From assembly GCA_023415815.1 (NCBI GenBank), contig JAEZJL010000328.1, forward strand, positions 1 to 16,895: DNA of 16,895 bases, in the 5' to 3' direction. Of the stretch, positions 8,186 to 15,046 are shown piece after piece. Origin of the DNA: Bacillota bacterium (GTDB lineage Bacteria > Bacillota > Clostridia > Acetivibrionales > DTU013). Position numbers and translations under genes: made by a program. A model generated the notes under the pieces. The model did no database searches. It was not told where the DNA came from and was given only the letters and a program-made list of their open reading frames with translations. Each line of letters begins with the position of its first letter. Position 1 is the stretch's first letter.

Positions 8186-9650
8186 CGGCGGACTCCTTAT
8201 GCTTCTCGCCGTCAAGGATCTCCCTTACGACCTCGCGCTCGTCGAAATGGATGGTCTTATCCTTGAAGGTCTGATAAGTTTCGTGGCCCTTGCCGGCAAG
8301 TACGACGACATCGCCGGCCTGCGCCCCGTCGAGCGCATATTTTATTGCTTCACGCCTGTCGACGATAACCTTGTATTTACCGTTTGTCCTCTTTATACCT
8401 TCCTCGATATCCCCTACAATTGCCGAGGGCTCCTCCGTCCTGGGATTGTCGGAGGTTATGACGGTGAAATCCGCGAGCTTTCCCGATATCTCCCCCATCA
8501 TCGGCCTTTTTGTCCTGTCCCTGTCGCCCCCGCAGCCGAACAGCGATATCACCCTGCCCGGAGCATAGTCCTTCACGGTGCTCAATATGTTGTCCAGGCT
8601 GTCCGGGGTGTGCGCATAGTCAATCATGACGCTGAAATCCCTGCCGGTATCCACCAGCTCCGCCCTGCCCGGGACTTGCACCTTTTCAAGCCCCGCCTTC
8701 ACCGCTTCGGGCGGCACCCCAAGAAGCCCGCATACCCCAATGGCAGCGAGCGCGTTATAAACGCTGAACCTGCCCGGTATGTTTACCTTTATATCACTTG
8801 AGAACCATGGGGTTATCACCTTGAATTCCACGCTTTGTGGATGCTTTACCACATCGGCCGCCCTTATGTCGGCGGCGCTGTCTATCCCGAAGGTCAGCAC
8901 TTCGCACTCCGCCTCTCTCATGACCGCAGGGGCGAACTCACTGTCCAGATTTATGAGGCCTCTTTTGCACATTTTAAAGAGAGCGCATTTCGCCTTCAGA
9001 TATTCCTCCATCGAGGCGTGCTCCCTCGGGCCTATATGGTCCTTTGTGAGATTTGTAAATACTCCGATATCGTATTCGCAGCAGCTTACCCGGTGCAGGG
9101 CGAGTCCCTGCGAGGATACCTCCATGACCACGCTCCCCACCTTTTCCTCAACCATCTCGGCGAAAAGCGACTGAAGGTCGTACGATTCCGGCGTCGTCCG
9201 CTCCGTATAAAGGGTGCGGTCTCCGATCCTGGAGCCCAGCGTCCCCACCAGTCCCACCTTTTGTCCGGCAGACTCAAGAACGGATTTCACCATGAAGGTG
9301 GTCGTCGTCTTGCCCTTCGTTCCCGTTATGCCCGCAAGCTTGAATTTCCCCGACGGATGGCCGTAAAAGACATCCGAAACATACGCCAGGGCGTATCTTG
9401 TGTTGTCCGTCCTGACAACGCTCGCCCCATCCGGCAGCGACGTTTCCTTCTGGACGATGAAAGCCGAGGCTCCGTTGTCAATCGCCTGATTCACATAATC
9501 ATGGCCGTCTGCCGTCGTGCCGTCTATGCATACGAACAGGTAACCTGCGCGTACCTTCCGGGAGTCGTACGCTATTCCCTTTATATCAACACCCATATTT
9601 CCTTTTGAAGACGAAATCTTAAGTCCCTTTACAAGCTGTTCAAGTAGCAT
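8169..9650 (-). CDS. murE: UDP-MurNAc-L-Ala-D-Glu:meso-diaminopimelate ligase MurE
   Basis: Cytoplasmic ATP-dependent ligase that adds the third amino acid to the stem peptide. It has 493 residues. The P-loop is GITGTKGKTTT (107-117), the lysine normally carbamylated lies in EYLKAKCALF (about 217-225), and IDYAHTPDSLDNIL is the Mur-ligase C-terminal signature. The DNPRTEEP motif (401-408) is characteristic of meso-diaminopimelate specificity, as opposed to L-lysine-adding MurE, so the cell wall is inferred to be mDAP type. ATG 9650 has GGAGG 6 nt upstream. It lies 14 nt after the PBP gene and overlaps murF by 17 nt. Confidence 0.96.
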   Translation of the reverse strand: MLLEQLVKGLKISSSKGNMGVDIKGIAYDSRKVRAGYLFVCIDGTTADGHDYVNQAIDNGASAFIVQKETSLPDGASVVRTDNTRYALAYVSDVFYGHPSGKFKLAGITGTKGKTTTTFMVKSVLESAGQKVGLVGTLGSRIGDRTLYTERTTPESYDLQSLFAEMVEEKVGSVVMEVSSQGLALHRVSCCEYDIGVFTNLTKDHIGPREHASMEEYLKAKCALFKMCKRGLINLDSEFAPAVMREAECEVLTFGIDSAADIRAADVVKHPQSVEFKVITPWFSSDIKVNIPGRFSVYNALAAIGVCGLLGVPPEAVKAGLEKVQVPGRAELVDTGRDFSVMIDYAHTPDSLDNILSTVKDYAPGRVISLFGCGGDRDRTKRPMMGEISGKLADFTVITSDNPRTEEPSAIVGDIEEGIKRTNGKYKVIVDRREAIKYALDGAQAGDVVVLAGKGHETYQTFKDKTIHFDEREVVREILDGEKHKESADVFER

Positions 9651-9664
9651 ACGCTGCCTCCGCT

Positions 9665-11851
9665 CTATTCTATATTATCGACTTGCTTGAAATCCACCTC
9701 GATCACCTGGCCCTTTGTTACGGCTGTTCCGGGTTCTACCTGCTGCCTGGACGCGACTCCCGCTCCGCTGACCTTTATGTTCAGGCCAAGCTTGTTGAGA
9801 GCTTCGGTGGCCTCTGAGATCGTTTTATTGCTCAGGTCAGGCATCTTGACGGTAGCCTGCTCCTGAGACTTATAGGTATATAATATCACAACCGACTTTT
9901 CCGGTACACTGGCATCCGGCTTGGGAGTTTGTTCCAGAACCGTACTACTATTATTGCCATTTCCTTCTACTTTATAAGTGAGGCCCAAGCTCTTCAGCTT
10001 GCTGACTGCCGCTTCAACGGACAGCTTGCGGACCTCCGGCACGAACACATCCTTTGTCATACCCTTGAGGTCCTCTTCGGTATATTTCCGCTCCACCTGC
10101 AGGTAATTCAGCACGTCCTCAAGCAGCTTTCCGGCCGTGGGAGCCGCAATCTGGCCTCCCATATACGACTCGCCCTTCGGGTCAAAAAGCGCGACCAGCA
10201 CGCAGACCACCGGGTTGTCGGCGGGAGCGAAGCCGCTGAAAGAGGCGGTGTAAACCCCCTCTTCCGTAGTCTGTGACGTACCGGTTTTGCCGCCTATCCT
10301 GTAGCCCTTGACATAGGCGTTGTTTCCCGTGCCGTTAGGGGTGGATACCACGCCCTCGAGTATGTCCCTGACGGTTTCGGAGGTCTGCTTGGATATGACT
10401 GTCCTCACCACTTCCGGCTCAAATTTCTCTACGATGTTGCCCTCAGAATCGGTCAGCTCCTTTACCAGCCTCGGCTTCATCAGCTTACCGCCGTTGACTA
10501 TGGCGCCGTAGCCGGTGATCAGCTGAATGGGCGTTATTGTAAACCTCTGCCCGAACGAGGCGACGGCCATGTCGATTTCCTTCGGCTTTGCCTGGAACAG
10601 CGACTTGCTTTCGCCTGCCAGACTTATGCCTGTCTTGTCATAAAAGCCGAAGGCCTTCACATAGCTGTAGAACCTGTCTACGCCGAGGCTCTGTGCAACC
10701 TTTACAAATGCCGGATTACACGAATTGTAGACAGCTTCCCGGAAGGTCTCGGTCCCGTGCTCCCTGCCCCTTCTCCAGCAATATATGGGGTTAGGCCAGC
10801 CTGTGACCTTTACCGGGAAATCGCTTGTCATCGTATCGGGGGTCACAACGCCTTCCTCGATGCCTGCGGCTGTCGTAAAGCTTTTAAAGGTGGAGCCCGG
10901 TTCATAGGTATCGGAAATGGCTTTGTTGCGCCATACGGTCTTGTTCAGCACATTGACCGCGTCCTTGCTCTTATCTACCCAGTTGGCCTTATCCAAGCCC
11001 TCAACCCCCACCGGAAAGGCGTAAGGATCGTTAAGGTTGTAGTCGGGCTTTGAGACCATACCAAGTATGTCTCCATTCCTGGGGTCCATTACGATGGCTA
11101 TGCCGCCGCGCTTGACCTTGTAGTCGTCGATCGCCTTTTCCAGGGTCTTGGTAGCAAGGTATTGTATCGTCTCGTCGATGGTAAGCACAACATTAAGTCC
11201 GTCCTGTGCGTCAATACGCTTTTCAGTGCTCAGGGGCACTGCCCTGCCCCTTGCGTCAACCTCGCTCAGGATCCTTCCGGGAGCGCCCTTCAGGTATTTT
11301 TCCATGATGTTTTCTATGCCGTACAGGCCCTGGTTCTCGTCGCCCGTAAAGCCTATGATATGCGCCGCGAGATTTCCGTCGGGGTAATATCTTTTGGCGT
11401 CCTCGTCTATATTAATTCCCTTTATTTCATTGGCCGTAATCCACTGCCGGACGCCGTCCTCTGTCTTTTGGTCCACTTTCCGCTTTATGACCGCATAATA
11501 GGTTTTTTTGGTGACGATATTGTATATCTCGGTCCTGTCCATTTCCAGCAGGGGCGACAGTCCGTCCGCAATCTTTCCGGCGTCCTCCGCGGTAATGTCA
11601 TTGGGGCTGCACGTGATAGTAGCAACCTGGACGCTTATTGCGAGCTCCTTGCCGTTACGGTCGTAAATCGAGCCTCTGATAGGGCTGATGGTCCTGCCCG
11701 TATTCTGCTGTACAAAAGCCTTCTTCTGCAGCTCCTCCCCCTGCACGAACTGAATGATCGCAATCCTCACAAGCAAGCCTGCCACAACCAATGTGAACAG
11801 GACCAGCAGCATAAGCTGCCTTCTTTTCAACGATAAACCGGGCGTAACCAT
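9665..11851 (-). CDS. Division-type class B penicillin-binding protein (FtsI/PBP2B/SpoVD) with two PASTA domains
   Basis: Membrane-anchored D,D-transpeptidase that crosslinks septal peptidoglycan in complex with FtsW. Of 728 residues, about 11-35 form the transmembrane anchor. The PBP-dimer domain follows (RGSIYDRNGKELA at 59-71). The transpeptidase domain has STFK (Ser320 nucleophile), SCN (375-377) and KTG (520-522). Two PASTA repeats follow at about 600-660 and 665-722. By recollection, Bacillus SpoVD has one PASTA domain while vegetative PBP2B has two, so domain count favours a vegetative role, but one gene may do both jobs here. ATG 11851 has GGAGGGG 5 nt upstream. It starts 166 nt after the ftsL-like gene and a weak promoter candidate lies in that gap. 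Confidence 0.93.
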   Translation of the reverse strand: MVTPGLSLKRRQLMLLVLFTLVVAGLLVRIAIIQFVQGEELQKKAFVQQNTGRTISPIRGSIYDRNGKELAISVQVATITCSPNDITAEDAGKIADGLSPLLEMDRTEIYNIVTKKTYYAVIKRKVDQKTEDGVRQWITANEIKGINIDEDAKRYYPDGNLAAHIIGFTGDENQGLYGIENIMEKYLKGAPGRILSEVDARGRAVPLSTEKRIDAQDGLNVVLTIDETIQYLATKTLEKAIDDYKVKRGGIAIVMDPRNGDILGMVSKPDYNLNDPYAFPVGVEGLDKANWVDKSKDAVNVLNKTVWRNKAISDTYEPGSTFKSFTTAAGIEEGVVTPDTMTSDFPVKVTGWPNPIYCWRRGREHGTETFREAVYNSCNPAFVKVAQSLGVDRFYSYVKAFGFYDKTGISLAGESKSLFQAKPKEIDMAVASFGQRFTITPIQLITGYGAIVNGGKLMKPRLVKELTDSEGNIVEKFEPEVVRTVISKQTSETVRDILEGVVSTPNGTGNNAYVKGYRIGGKTGTSQTTEEGVYTASFSGFAPADNPVVCVLVALFDPKGESYMGGQIAAPTAGKLLEDVLNYLQVERKYTEEDLKGMTKDVFVPEVRKLSVEAAVSKLKSLGLTYKVEGNGNNSSTVLEQTPKPDASVPEKSVVILYTYKSQEQATVKMPDLSNKTISEATEALNKLGLNIKVSGAGVASRQQVEPGTAVTKGQVIEVDFKQVDNIE

Positions 11852-11899
11852 TTCAACCCCTCCGTACCAAGCCTTTATTGCTTCTGCCGGTATTCTGCA

Positions 11900-11929
11900 A
11901 TTAAATTAAAAGGACCATAGACCGTGCAA
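11900..11929 (-). promoter_or_regulatory. Weak promoter candidate before the PBP gene
   Basis: Within the 166-nt gap between the ftsL-like gene and the PBP gene, TTGCAC (11924-11929) and TTTAAT (11900-11905) are 18 bp apart on the minus strand. The -10 is 5 of 6 and the -35 is poor. I looked for a sporulation sigma-E type match, as known for spoVD in Bacillus, and did not see a convincing one. A small CCGGA/TCCGG palindrome (12001-12013) follows the upstream stop codon, without a T tract. Confidence 0.22.
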
Positions 11930-12017
11930 AATTTTATTTTACACTCATCCACAGTCCAGCAACGGTATATTTGTCAGCTTATATGTACTTTTAACATAAT
12001 CCGGAAGCTCCGGCCTG

Positions 12018-12509
12018 TCAGTTGAACAGGTTGAAAAGCCCGGCAACCTTGCTGATGAAAGCGGTAAATATGTTTGCATCGGTCTGTGCTTCCTCATCCT
12101 TTGCGTTTATTACAACCGTATGATCTTTTTTCTCTACGTTAATATATACTATCTGGCTCTTGTCGGGCTTCTGCATACTAAGCTTTGTTTCGGCAAGCAG
12201 CTTTATGTTGGCAAGGTCGGTATCCTGCTCCACCTTCAGTCGGATCATCGAATTTTCGTTCTTCAGATCGTAGTAGTCCTTTTCGCTCTGTATTATTTTG
12301 TAGCTCATATCGGTAATCAGCGCAAACCTGTAAACCACGGCAAGCCCGACCAATAAAACGGCCAATATGGAAACTACCAGCTTGAACTTGGCTTTTCTAT
12401 TGTTTTTATACTGTTTTTTTTCTTTAAGTACCCTGTTTTCCTCATATACATCGTACTCCAGCTTTCTGGCCGCAGCACCATGGATATATTCATAATCCTT
12501 TTGTTTCAA
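12018..12509 (-). CDS. ftsL: FtsL-like bitopic division protein
   Basis: Small scaffold protein of the divisome that pairs with DivIC/FtsB through a coiled coil and recruits or activates FtsW and the class B PBP. The 163 residues form a long charged cytoplasmic N-terminus (1-41), one transmembrane helix (about 42-65), a coiled-coil-like segment (about 67-105) and a variable tail ending in hydrophobic residues. FtsL is poorly conserved; the call rests on topology, size and position between rsmH and the PBP gene. The start is TTG at 12509: GAGGTG (12517-12522) lies 7 nt upstream, and the only later methionines fall after the membrane helix. A 343-nt gap precedes it. Confidence 0.85.
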   Translation of the reverse strand: MKQKDYEYIHGAAARKLEYDVYEENRVLKEKKQYKNNRKAKFKLVVSILAVLLVGLAVVYRFALITDMSYKIIQSEKDYYDLKNENSMIRLKVEQDTDLANIKLLAETKLSMQKPDKSQIVYINVEKKDHTVVINAKDEEAQTDANIFTAFISKVAGLFNLFN

Positions 12510-12550
12510 TTGTATTCACCTCGGCCATGTTTTATACCATGTACGGCACA

Positions 12551-12588
12551 GGCGCCCGTTTCCGGTAAAATCCCGAAAAGCCGGCGCC
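12551..12588 (-). promoter_or_regulatory. GC-rich imperfect hairpin in the ftsL leader
   Basis: GGCGCC arms (12551-12556 and 12583-12588) flank an interior that can pair further through a TTTCGG/CCGGAAA segment with a bulge. It lies about 40 nt before the ftsL start. There is no T tract, so it is not a typical terminator. The palindromic arms pair equally on either strand, so this is weaker evidence than the hairpin at 12604. Confidence 0.3.
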
Positions 12589-12603
12589 GCAGGGATAATG
12601 AAG

Positions 12604-12635
12604 CCGGGGACTAGCCTTAACCGACCAATCCCCGG
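12604..12635 (-). promoter_or_regulatory. 13-bp hairpin in the rsmH-ftsL gap, formed by dcw-strand RNA
   Basis: In the minus-strand transcript, arms CCGGGGATTGGTC and GGCTAGTCCCCGG pair over 13 positions, three of them G-U, around a 6-nt GGUUAA loop. On the plus strand those same three positions become C-A or A-C mismatches, so the structure fits RNA made from the dcw strand. No U tract follows, which argues against an intrinsic terminator; mRNA processing, stabilisation or a regulatory leader remain possible. Confidence 0.5.
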
Positions 12636-12852
12636 TCAAAACTGAACTTGCGGATCCTTATCTTTCGTATTCTTTTTTCTCTTGTCTCTGGTTTGTTTTT
12701 GAAGCTTTTCCTTTAGTTTTTTGACAGATTTTATCTTTTGTTGGCTTTTTCCTTTGTAAGTTTTATCTTAGGTTTATCGTATTTTCTTCTTTTGTATCTA
12801 AAGCTTTTATCTTCTGCAGCTCGTTGTATTTATCATTTGCCAGGTATTTATT

Positions 12853-13794
12853 TCAAACCCTTTCCGCGGCCCTGAGCTTTGCGCTCCTTGACCTTGGGTT
12901 ATCCTGCAGCTCCTCCTGCGAAGGGATCACCGGCTTTCTGGTAATCACCTTCAGCTCGGGCTTTTTCCCACAGACGCACACCGGAAAATCTCCGGGACAT
13001 ATACAGGGGTCTTCCCTTACGTGAAATTCGTTTTTGACTATCCTGTCCTCCAGCGAGTGGAAGGTTATAATGCAGAGCCTTCCCCCCGGCTTAAGGATGG
13101 AGACCGCTTCACCGATTGCATGCCTCAGCGCTCCCAGCTCGTCGTTCACGGCTATTCTCAGCGCCTGGAACGTTCTTTTAGCCGGGTGGGGTCCTTCTCT
13201 CCTGGCTGCGCTCGGTATAGCCGCTTTTATTATCTCGGCAAGCCGTCCGGTGCTTTCTATCCTCGACTCGCTCCTTGCCTTTACAATGAAGGCCGCTATC
13301 CTGGCCGCCCACTTCTCCTCGCCGTATTCGCGGATGATGGCGCTGATCTTCTTTTCATCGTACTCGTTGACTATTTCCCCCGCGTTAAGATCCGCGCTCC
13401 TGTCCATCCGCATATCAAGCGGCGCGTCCTTCCGGTAGCTGAAGCCTCTTTCGGCCTCGTCCAGCTGGTGGGAGGATACCCCCAGATCCAGCAGTATGCC
13501 GTCGACGCCCGTTATGCCTGTTCCCAGGCATATGTCCCTGATGTTTCGGAAATTGCTGTTTTCAAAGTGCATCTGTGCTTGTCCGTTGATTGCTTTTAAA
13601 CGTTCCTTCGATATGTCAAGTGCGAAATCATCCTGGTCAATTCCTATAAGCCTTCCGCGGCTGCCCAGCCGCCGGTAAATTTCACCGGAGTGTCCGGCTC
13701 CTCCTATGGTGCCGTCGACGTATGTACCATCCGGCCTGATATTCAAAAGATTTATGCATTCATCCAGCAATACCGCCCTGTGGTTGAATTCCAT
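12853..13794 (-). CDS. rsmH: 16S rRNA (cytosine-1402-N4)-methyltransferase RsmH (MraW)
   Basis: SAM-dependent enzyme that N4-methylates C1402 in the decoding centre of 16S rRNA. The 313 residues match family length. Visible motifs are the SAM-binding YVDGTIGGAGHSG (about 25-37), GILLDLGVSSHQLDEAERGFSY, and RTFQALRIAVNDEL, with ITFHSLEDRIVK following. The C-terminal region contains the Cys-containing segment typical of the family (CICPGDFPVCVCG). ATG 13794 has AAGGAG 4 nt upstream. It lies 51 nt after mraZ, the universal pairing at the head of dcw clusters. Confidence 0.97.
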   Translation of the reverse strand: MEFNHRAVLLDECINLLNIRPDGTYVDGTIGGAGHSGEIYRRLGSRGRLIGIDQDDFALDISKERLKAINGQAQMHFENSNFRNIRDICLGTGITGVDGILLDLGVSSHQLDEAERGFSYRKDAPLDMRMDRSADLNAGEIVNEYDEKKISAIIREYGEEKWAARIAAFIVKARSESRIESTGRLAEIIKAAIPSAARREGPHPAKRTFQALRIAVNDELGALRHAIGEAVSILKPGGRLCIITFHSLEDRIVKNEFHVREDPCICPGDFPVCVCGKKPELKVITRKPVIPSQEELQDNPRSRSAKLRAAERV

Positions 13795-13845
13795 TGTGCT
13801 CCTTTATCAGTAACTCCGCTTCCCCCAACTTTAATTTCTACACCT

Positions 13846-14286
13846 TCATATTCCCAGCATGGACATTTTTTCAGCGATGCTGTCCGGATTCAGGCTTTCG
13901 TCCGAGCTGTAGTTTTCCCATTTCGCCTTGCTCCATACCTCAACCCTCGTCGACAGGCCGATGATGTATATGTCCTTTTCAAGTCCTGCATAGGTTCTAA
14001 GGTTTTGCGGAACAAGTATCCTCCCCTGCTTGTCCAGCTCGCATTCGGCCGCGCCTGCGAAAAAGAACCTCTCAAAGGCGCGCGCGTCCTTGCTCGAAAG
14101 CGGAAGGGTTTTCAGTTTGGCCTCCAGGCTGCTCCATCCGTCAAGGGAGTAAATAAAAAGGCAATCATCCAGGCCCTTTGTCATTATGAACTTCCCACCG
14201 AGCTGATCCCTCAATTTCGAAGGTATGATCACCCTCCCCTTGGGGTCAATCGTGTGCTGAAATTCCCCTACGAACAACCATTTCAC
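13846..14286 (-). CDS. mraZ: Transcriptional regulator MraZ
   Basis: DNA-binding protein with two AbrB/SpoVT-like swapped-hairpin repeats that assembles into a ring and regulates its own dcw operon. The duplicated signature is visible at residues 14-22 (DPKGRVIIP) and 85-93 (DKQGRILVP). The 146 residues are normal length. The ATG at 14286 is preceded by GAGGTGAA. It is the first gene after the operon promoter, and three AAAGTGGT boxes lie 20-50 bp upstream of its start, as expected for autoregulation through direct repeats. Whether it represses or activates here cannot be told from sequence. Confidence 0.96.
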   Translation of the reverse strand: MKWLFVGEFQHTIDPKGRVIIPSKLRDQLGGKFIMTKGLDDCLFIYSLDGWSSLEAKLKTLPLSSKDARAFERFFFAGAAECELDKQGRILVPQNLRTYAGLEKDIYIIGLSTRVEVWSKAKWENYSSDESLNPDSIAEKMSMLGI

Positions 14287-14305
14287 CTCACGTCTTTGGT
14301 CTTGC

Positions 14306-14335
14306 TAACCACTTTGCACCACTTTCCACCACTTG
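14306..14335 (-). promoter_or_regulatory. Putative MraZ operator: three phased AAAGTGGT boxes
   Basis: Three direct repeats read, on the minus strand, CAAGTGGTGG, AAAGTGGTGC and AAAGTGGTTA, with a period of exactly 10 bp. They begin at about the predicted transcription start and run into the mraZ leader. MraZ proteins are known to bind short direct repeats spaced by one helical turn (TGGG-type in Escherichia coli, AAAGTG-type in mycoplasmas), so this placement fits an autoregulatory site. Confidence 0.75.
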
Positions 14336-14341
14336 TCTACT

Positions 14342-14370
14342 ATTTTAGTGCAAAACCAAGCAATTTTCAA
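14342..14370 (-). promoter_or_regulatory. Main sigma-A-type promoter of the dcw operon
   Basis: TTGAAA (14365-14370), a 17-bp spacer and TAAAAT (14342-14347) lie on the minus strand; each box matches 5 of 6 consensus bases. Transcription should begin near 14335, about 50 nt before mraZ. It lies directly downstream of the terminator for the upstream regulator gene, so the dcw transcript appears to start here. Confidence 0.7.
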
Positions 14371-14380
14371 GAAGTATTTA

Positions 14381-14417
14381 CTAAAATAAAAAAAGATAGG
14401 ACAATAGTCCTACCTTC
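14381..14417 (-). terminator. Rho-independent terminator of the XRE regulator gene
   Basis: On the minus strand GAAGGTAGGAC and GTCCTATCTTT pair over 11 bp (two G-U) around a TATT loop (14392-14417), followed by a T-rich run to about 14381. The G-U pairs become mismatches on the plus strand, which supports minus-strand function. It lies about 60 nt past the XRE stop codon and insulates mraZ. Confidence 0.75.
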
Positions 14418-14478
14418 AAATGGCGTGGTTGTGGGCCGGATGCCCTCTCGGGAAGCAGGGGCGCCGCCGTGCCCCGGT

Positions 14479-14808
14479 TCATAATTGCTCGTCTATTACC
14501 CACGTGACAAAATGGTCTACAAGTATTAATTTCTGCTTGCTGCACAGCCTTATTTTCTCATTGATTCCTGTGAGCAGGCAATCATTTGTATTTCTGACGG
14601 TACCCAGAAGGAAATAGTCGGGAGTTGCGTTCAACGCCTTGCATATCTTCATCAAGGTTTCTATGCTTGGAATAGAGTGGTTGTTTTCTATGTTTGAAAT
14701 ATGGTTATTGCTCAGGCCGGTGGCCTCCGCAACATCCTCCTGTGTCAAATTCAAAACTCTGCGCCGTTTTGCTATCCTTTGTCCCATTTGAATATAATCT
14801 ATTTCCAT
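14479..14808 (-). CDS. Small XRE-family helix-turn-helix regulator
   Basis: Predicted DNA-binding repressor of the Cro/C1 type. It has 109 residues. The HTH domain covers about 11-66, with TQEDVAEATGLSNNHISNIENN as helices 2-3, followed by the usual IPSIETLMKICKALNATPDYFLLG. A 39-residue C-terminal tail of unknown function follows. ATG 14808 is chosen because GGGGTG lies 6 nt upstream; the frame extends to a TTG at 14835 with no better site. It is divergent from the PAS-HD-GYP gene and terminated before mraZ, so it is not part of the dcw transcript. Its target is unknown; the inverted repeat at 14863 is the obvious candidate operator. Confidence 0.85.
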   Translation of the reverse strand: MEIDYIQMGQRIAKRRRVLNLTQEDVAEATGLSNNHISNIENNHSIPSIETLMKICKALNATPDYFLLGTVRNTNDCLLTGINEKIRLCSKQKLILVDHFVTWVIDEQL

Positions 14809-14834
14809 TTTTATCACCCCAGATAACTTTATCA

Positions 14835-14864
14835 ATTATAAATTTGGCGTTTAACATACCGTAA
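14835..14864 (-). promoter_or_regulatory. Possible promoter of the XRE regulator gene
   Basis: A perfect TATAAT (14835-14840) on the minus strand lies about 27 bp before the regulator's ATG, giving a short leader. The -35 at 18 bp (TTACGG) is poor. If real, it touches the left arm of the inverted repeat, allowing autoregulation. Confidence 0.33.
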
Positions 14865-14880
14865 GGGTAGATATACCCTT
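14863..14880. promoter_or_regulatory. 18-bp inverted repeat between divergent XRE and HD-GYP promoters
   Basis: AAGGGTA and TACCCTT form perfect 7-bp arms around a GATA centre. The right arm overlaps the predicted plus-strand -35 box and the left arm overlaps the possible minus-strand -35. Its size and position suit a dimeric XRE regulator controlling both genes. A partly similar sequence without the left arm occurs 41 bp further (14912-14936), sharing TATACC and TTGTA elements. Confidence 0.45.
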
Positions 14881-14907
14881 GTAATTGTATTTTTGTCGAT
14901 ATATAAT
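14879..14907 (+). promoter_or_regulatory. Promoter candidate for the PAS-HD-GYP gene
   Basis: TTGTAA (14879-14884), a 17-bp spacer and a perfect TATAAT (14902-14907). The start would be near 14914, leaving a leader of about 130 nt. That leader can form GGGCA-ATCA-TGCCC (14979-14992) or, exclusively, GGCAA/TTGCC (14980-14984 with 14995-14999). Confidence 0.5.
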
Positions 14908-15046
14908 TGATTTATACCTTTTTGGTTGTACTTTTATAGGGCAAAAACAAAATAAAAACGGTAATATCGCTATTTTAGGGGCAATCATGCCCGGTTGCCT
15001 GGAAAAATCCCTTTTGTGACTTAGTATACGCGAAAGGAACGACTGA

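Larger units (their letters stand above)
12510..12852 (-). other. 343-nt gap between rsmH and ftsL: purine-rich tract plus hairpins, no supported gene
   Basis: All other gaps in this gene series are under 170 nt. On the dcw strand the first 200 nt or so (about 12645-12852) are very purine- and A-rich. They hold five GATAAA sequences, at 12829, 12806, 12773, 12762 and 12730 (left ends). The rest is GC-rich and folds into two hairpins. In the rsmH reading frame the sequence after the TGA stays open for about 30 codons to a TAA, then about 34 more to a second TAA. The encoded peptides are Lys/Asn/Glu-rich, but neither has a usable start codon with a ribosome binding site. It may be a decayed gene, an RNA leader or a processing region. 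Confidence 0.6.

Noticed and set aside
12604..12635. Intrinsic terminator between rsmH and ftsL
   Set aside because: The stem is strong, but no run of T follows on the minus strand, and the downstream essential genes need to be transcribed.
14914..15046. Cyclic-di-GMP-I type riboswitch in the HD-GYP leader
   Set aside because: An AGGGCAAA sequence near 14938 recalls the 5' part of the class, but the ACGCAAAGCC core, tetraloop-receptor pairing and closing helix are not there.
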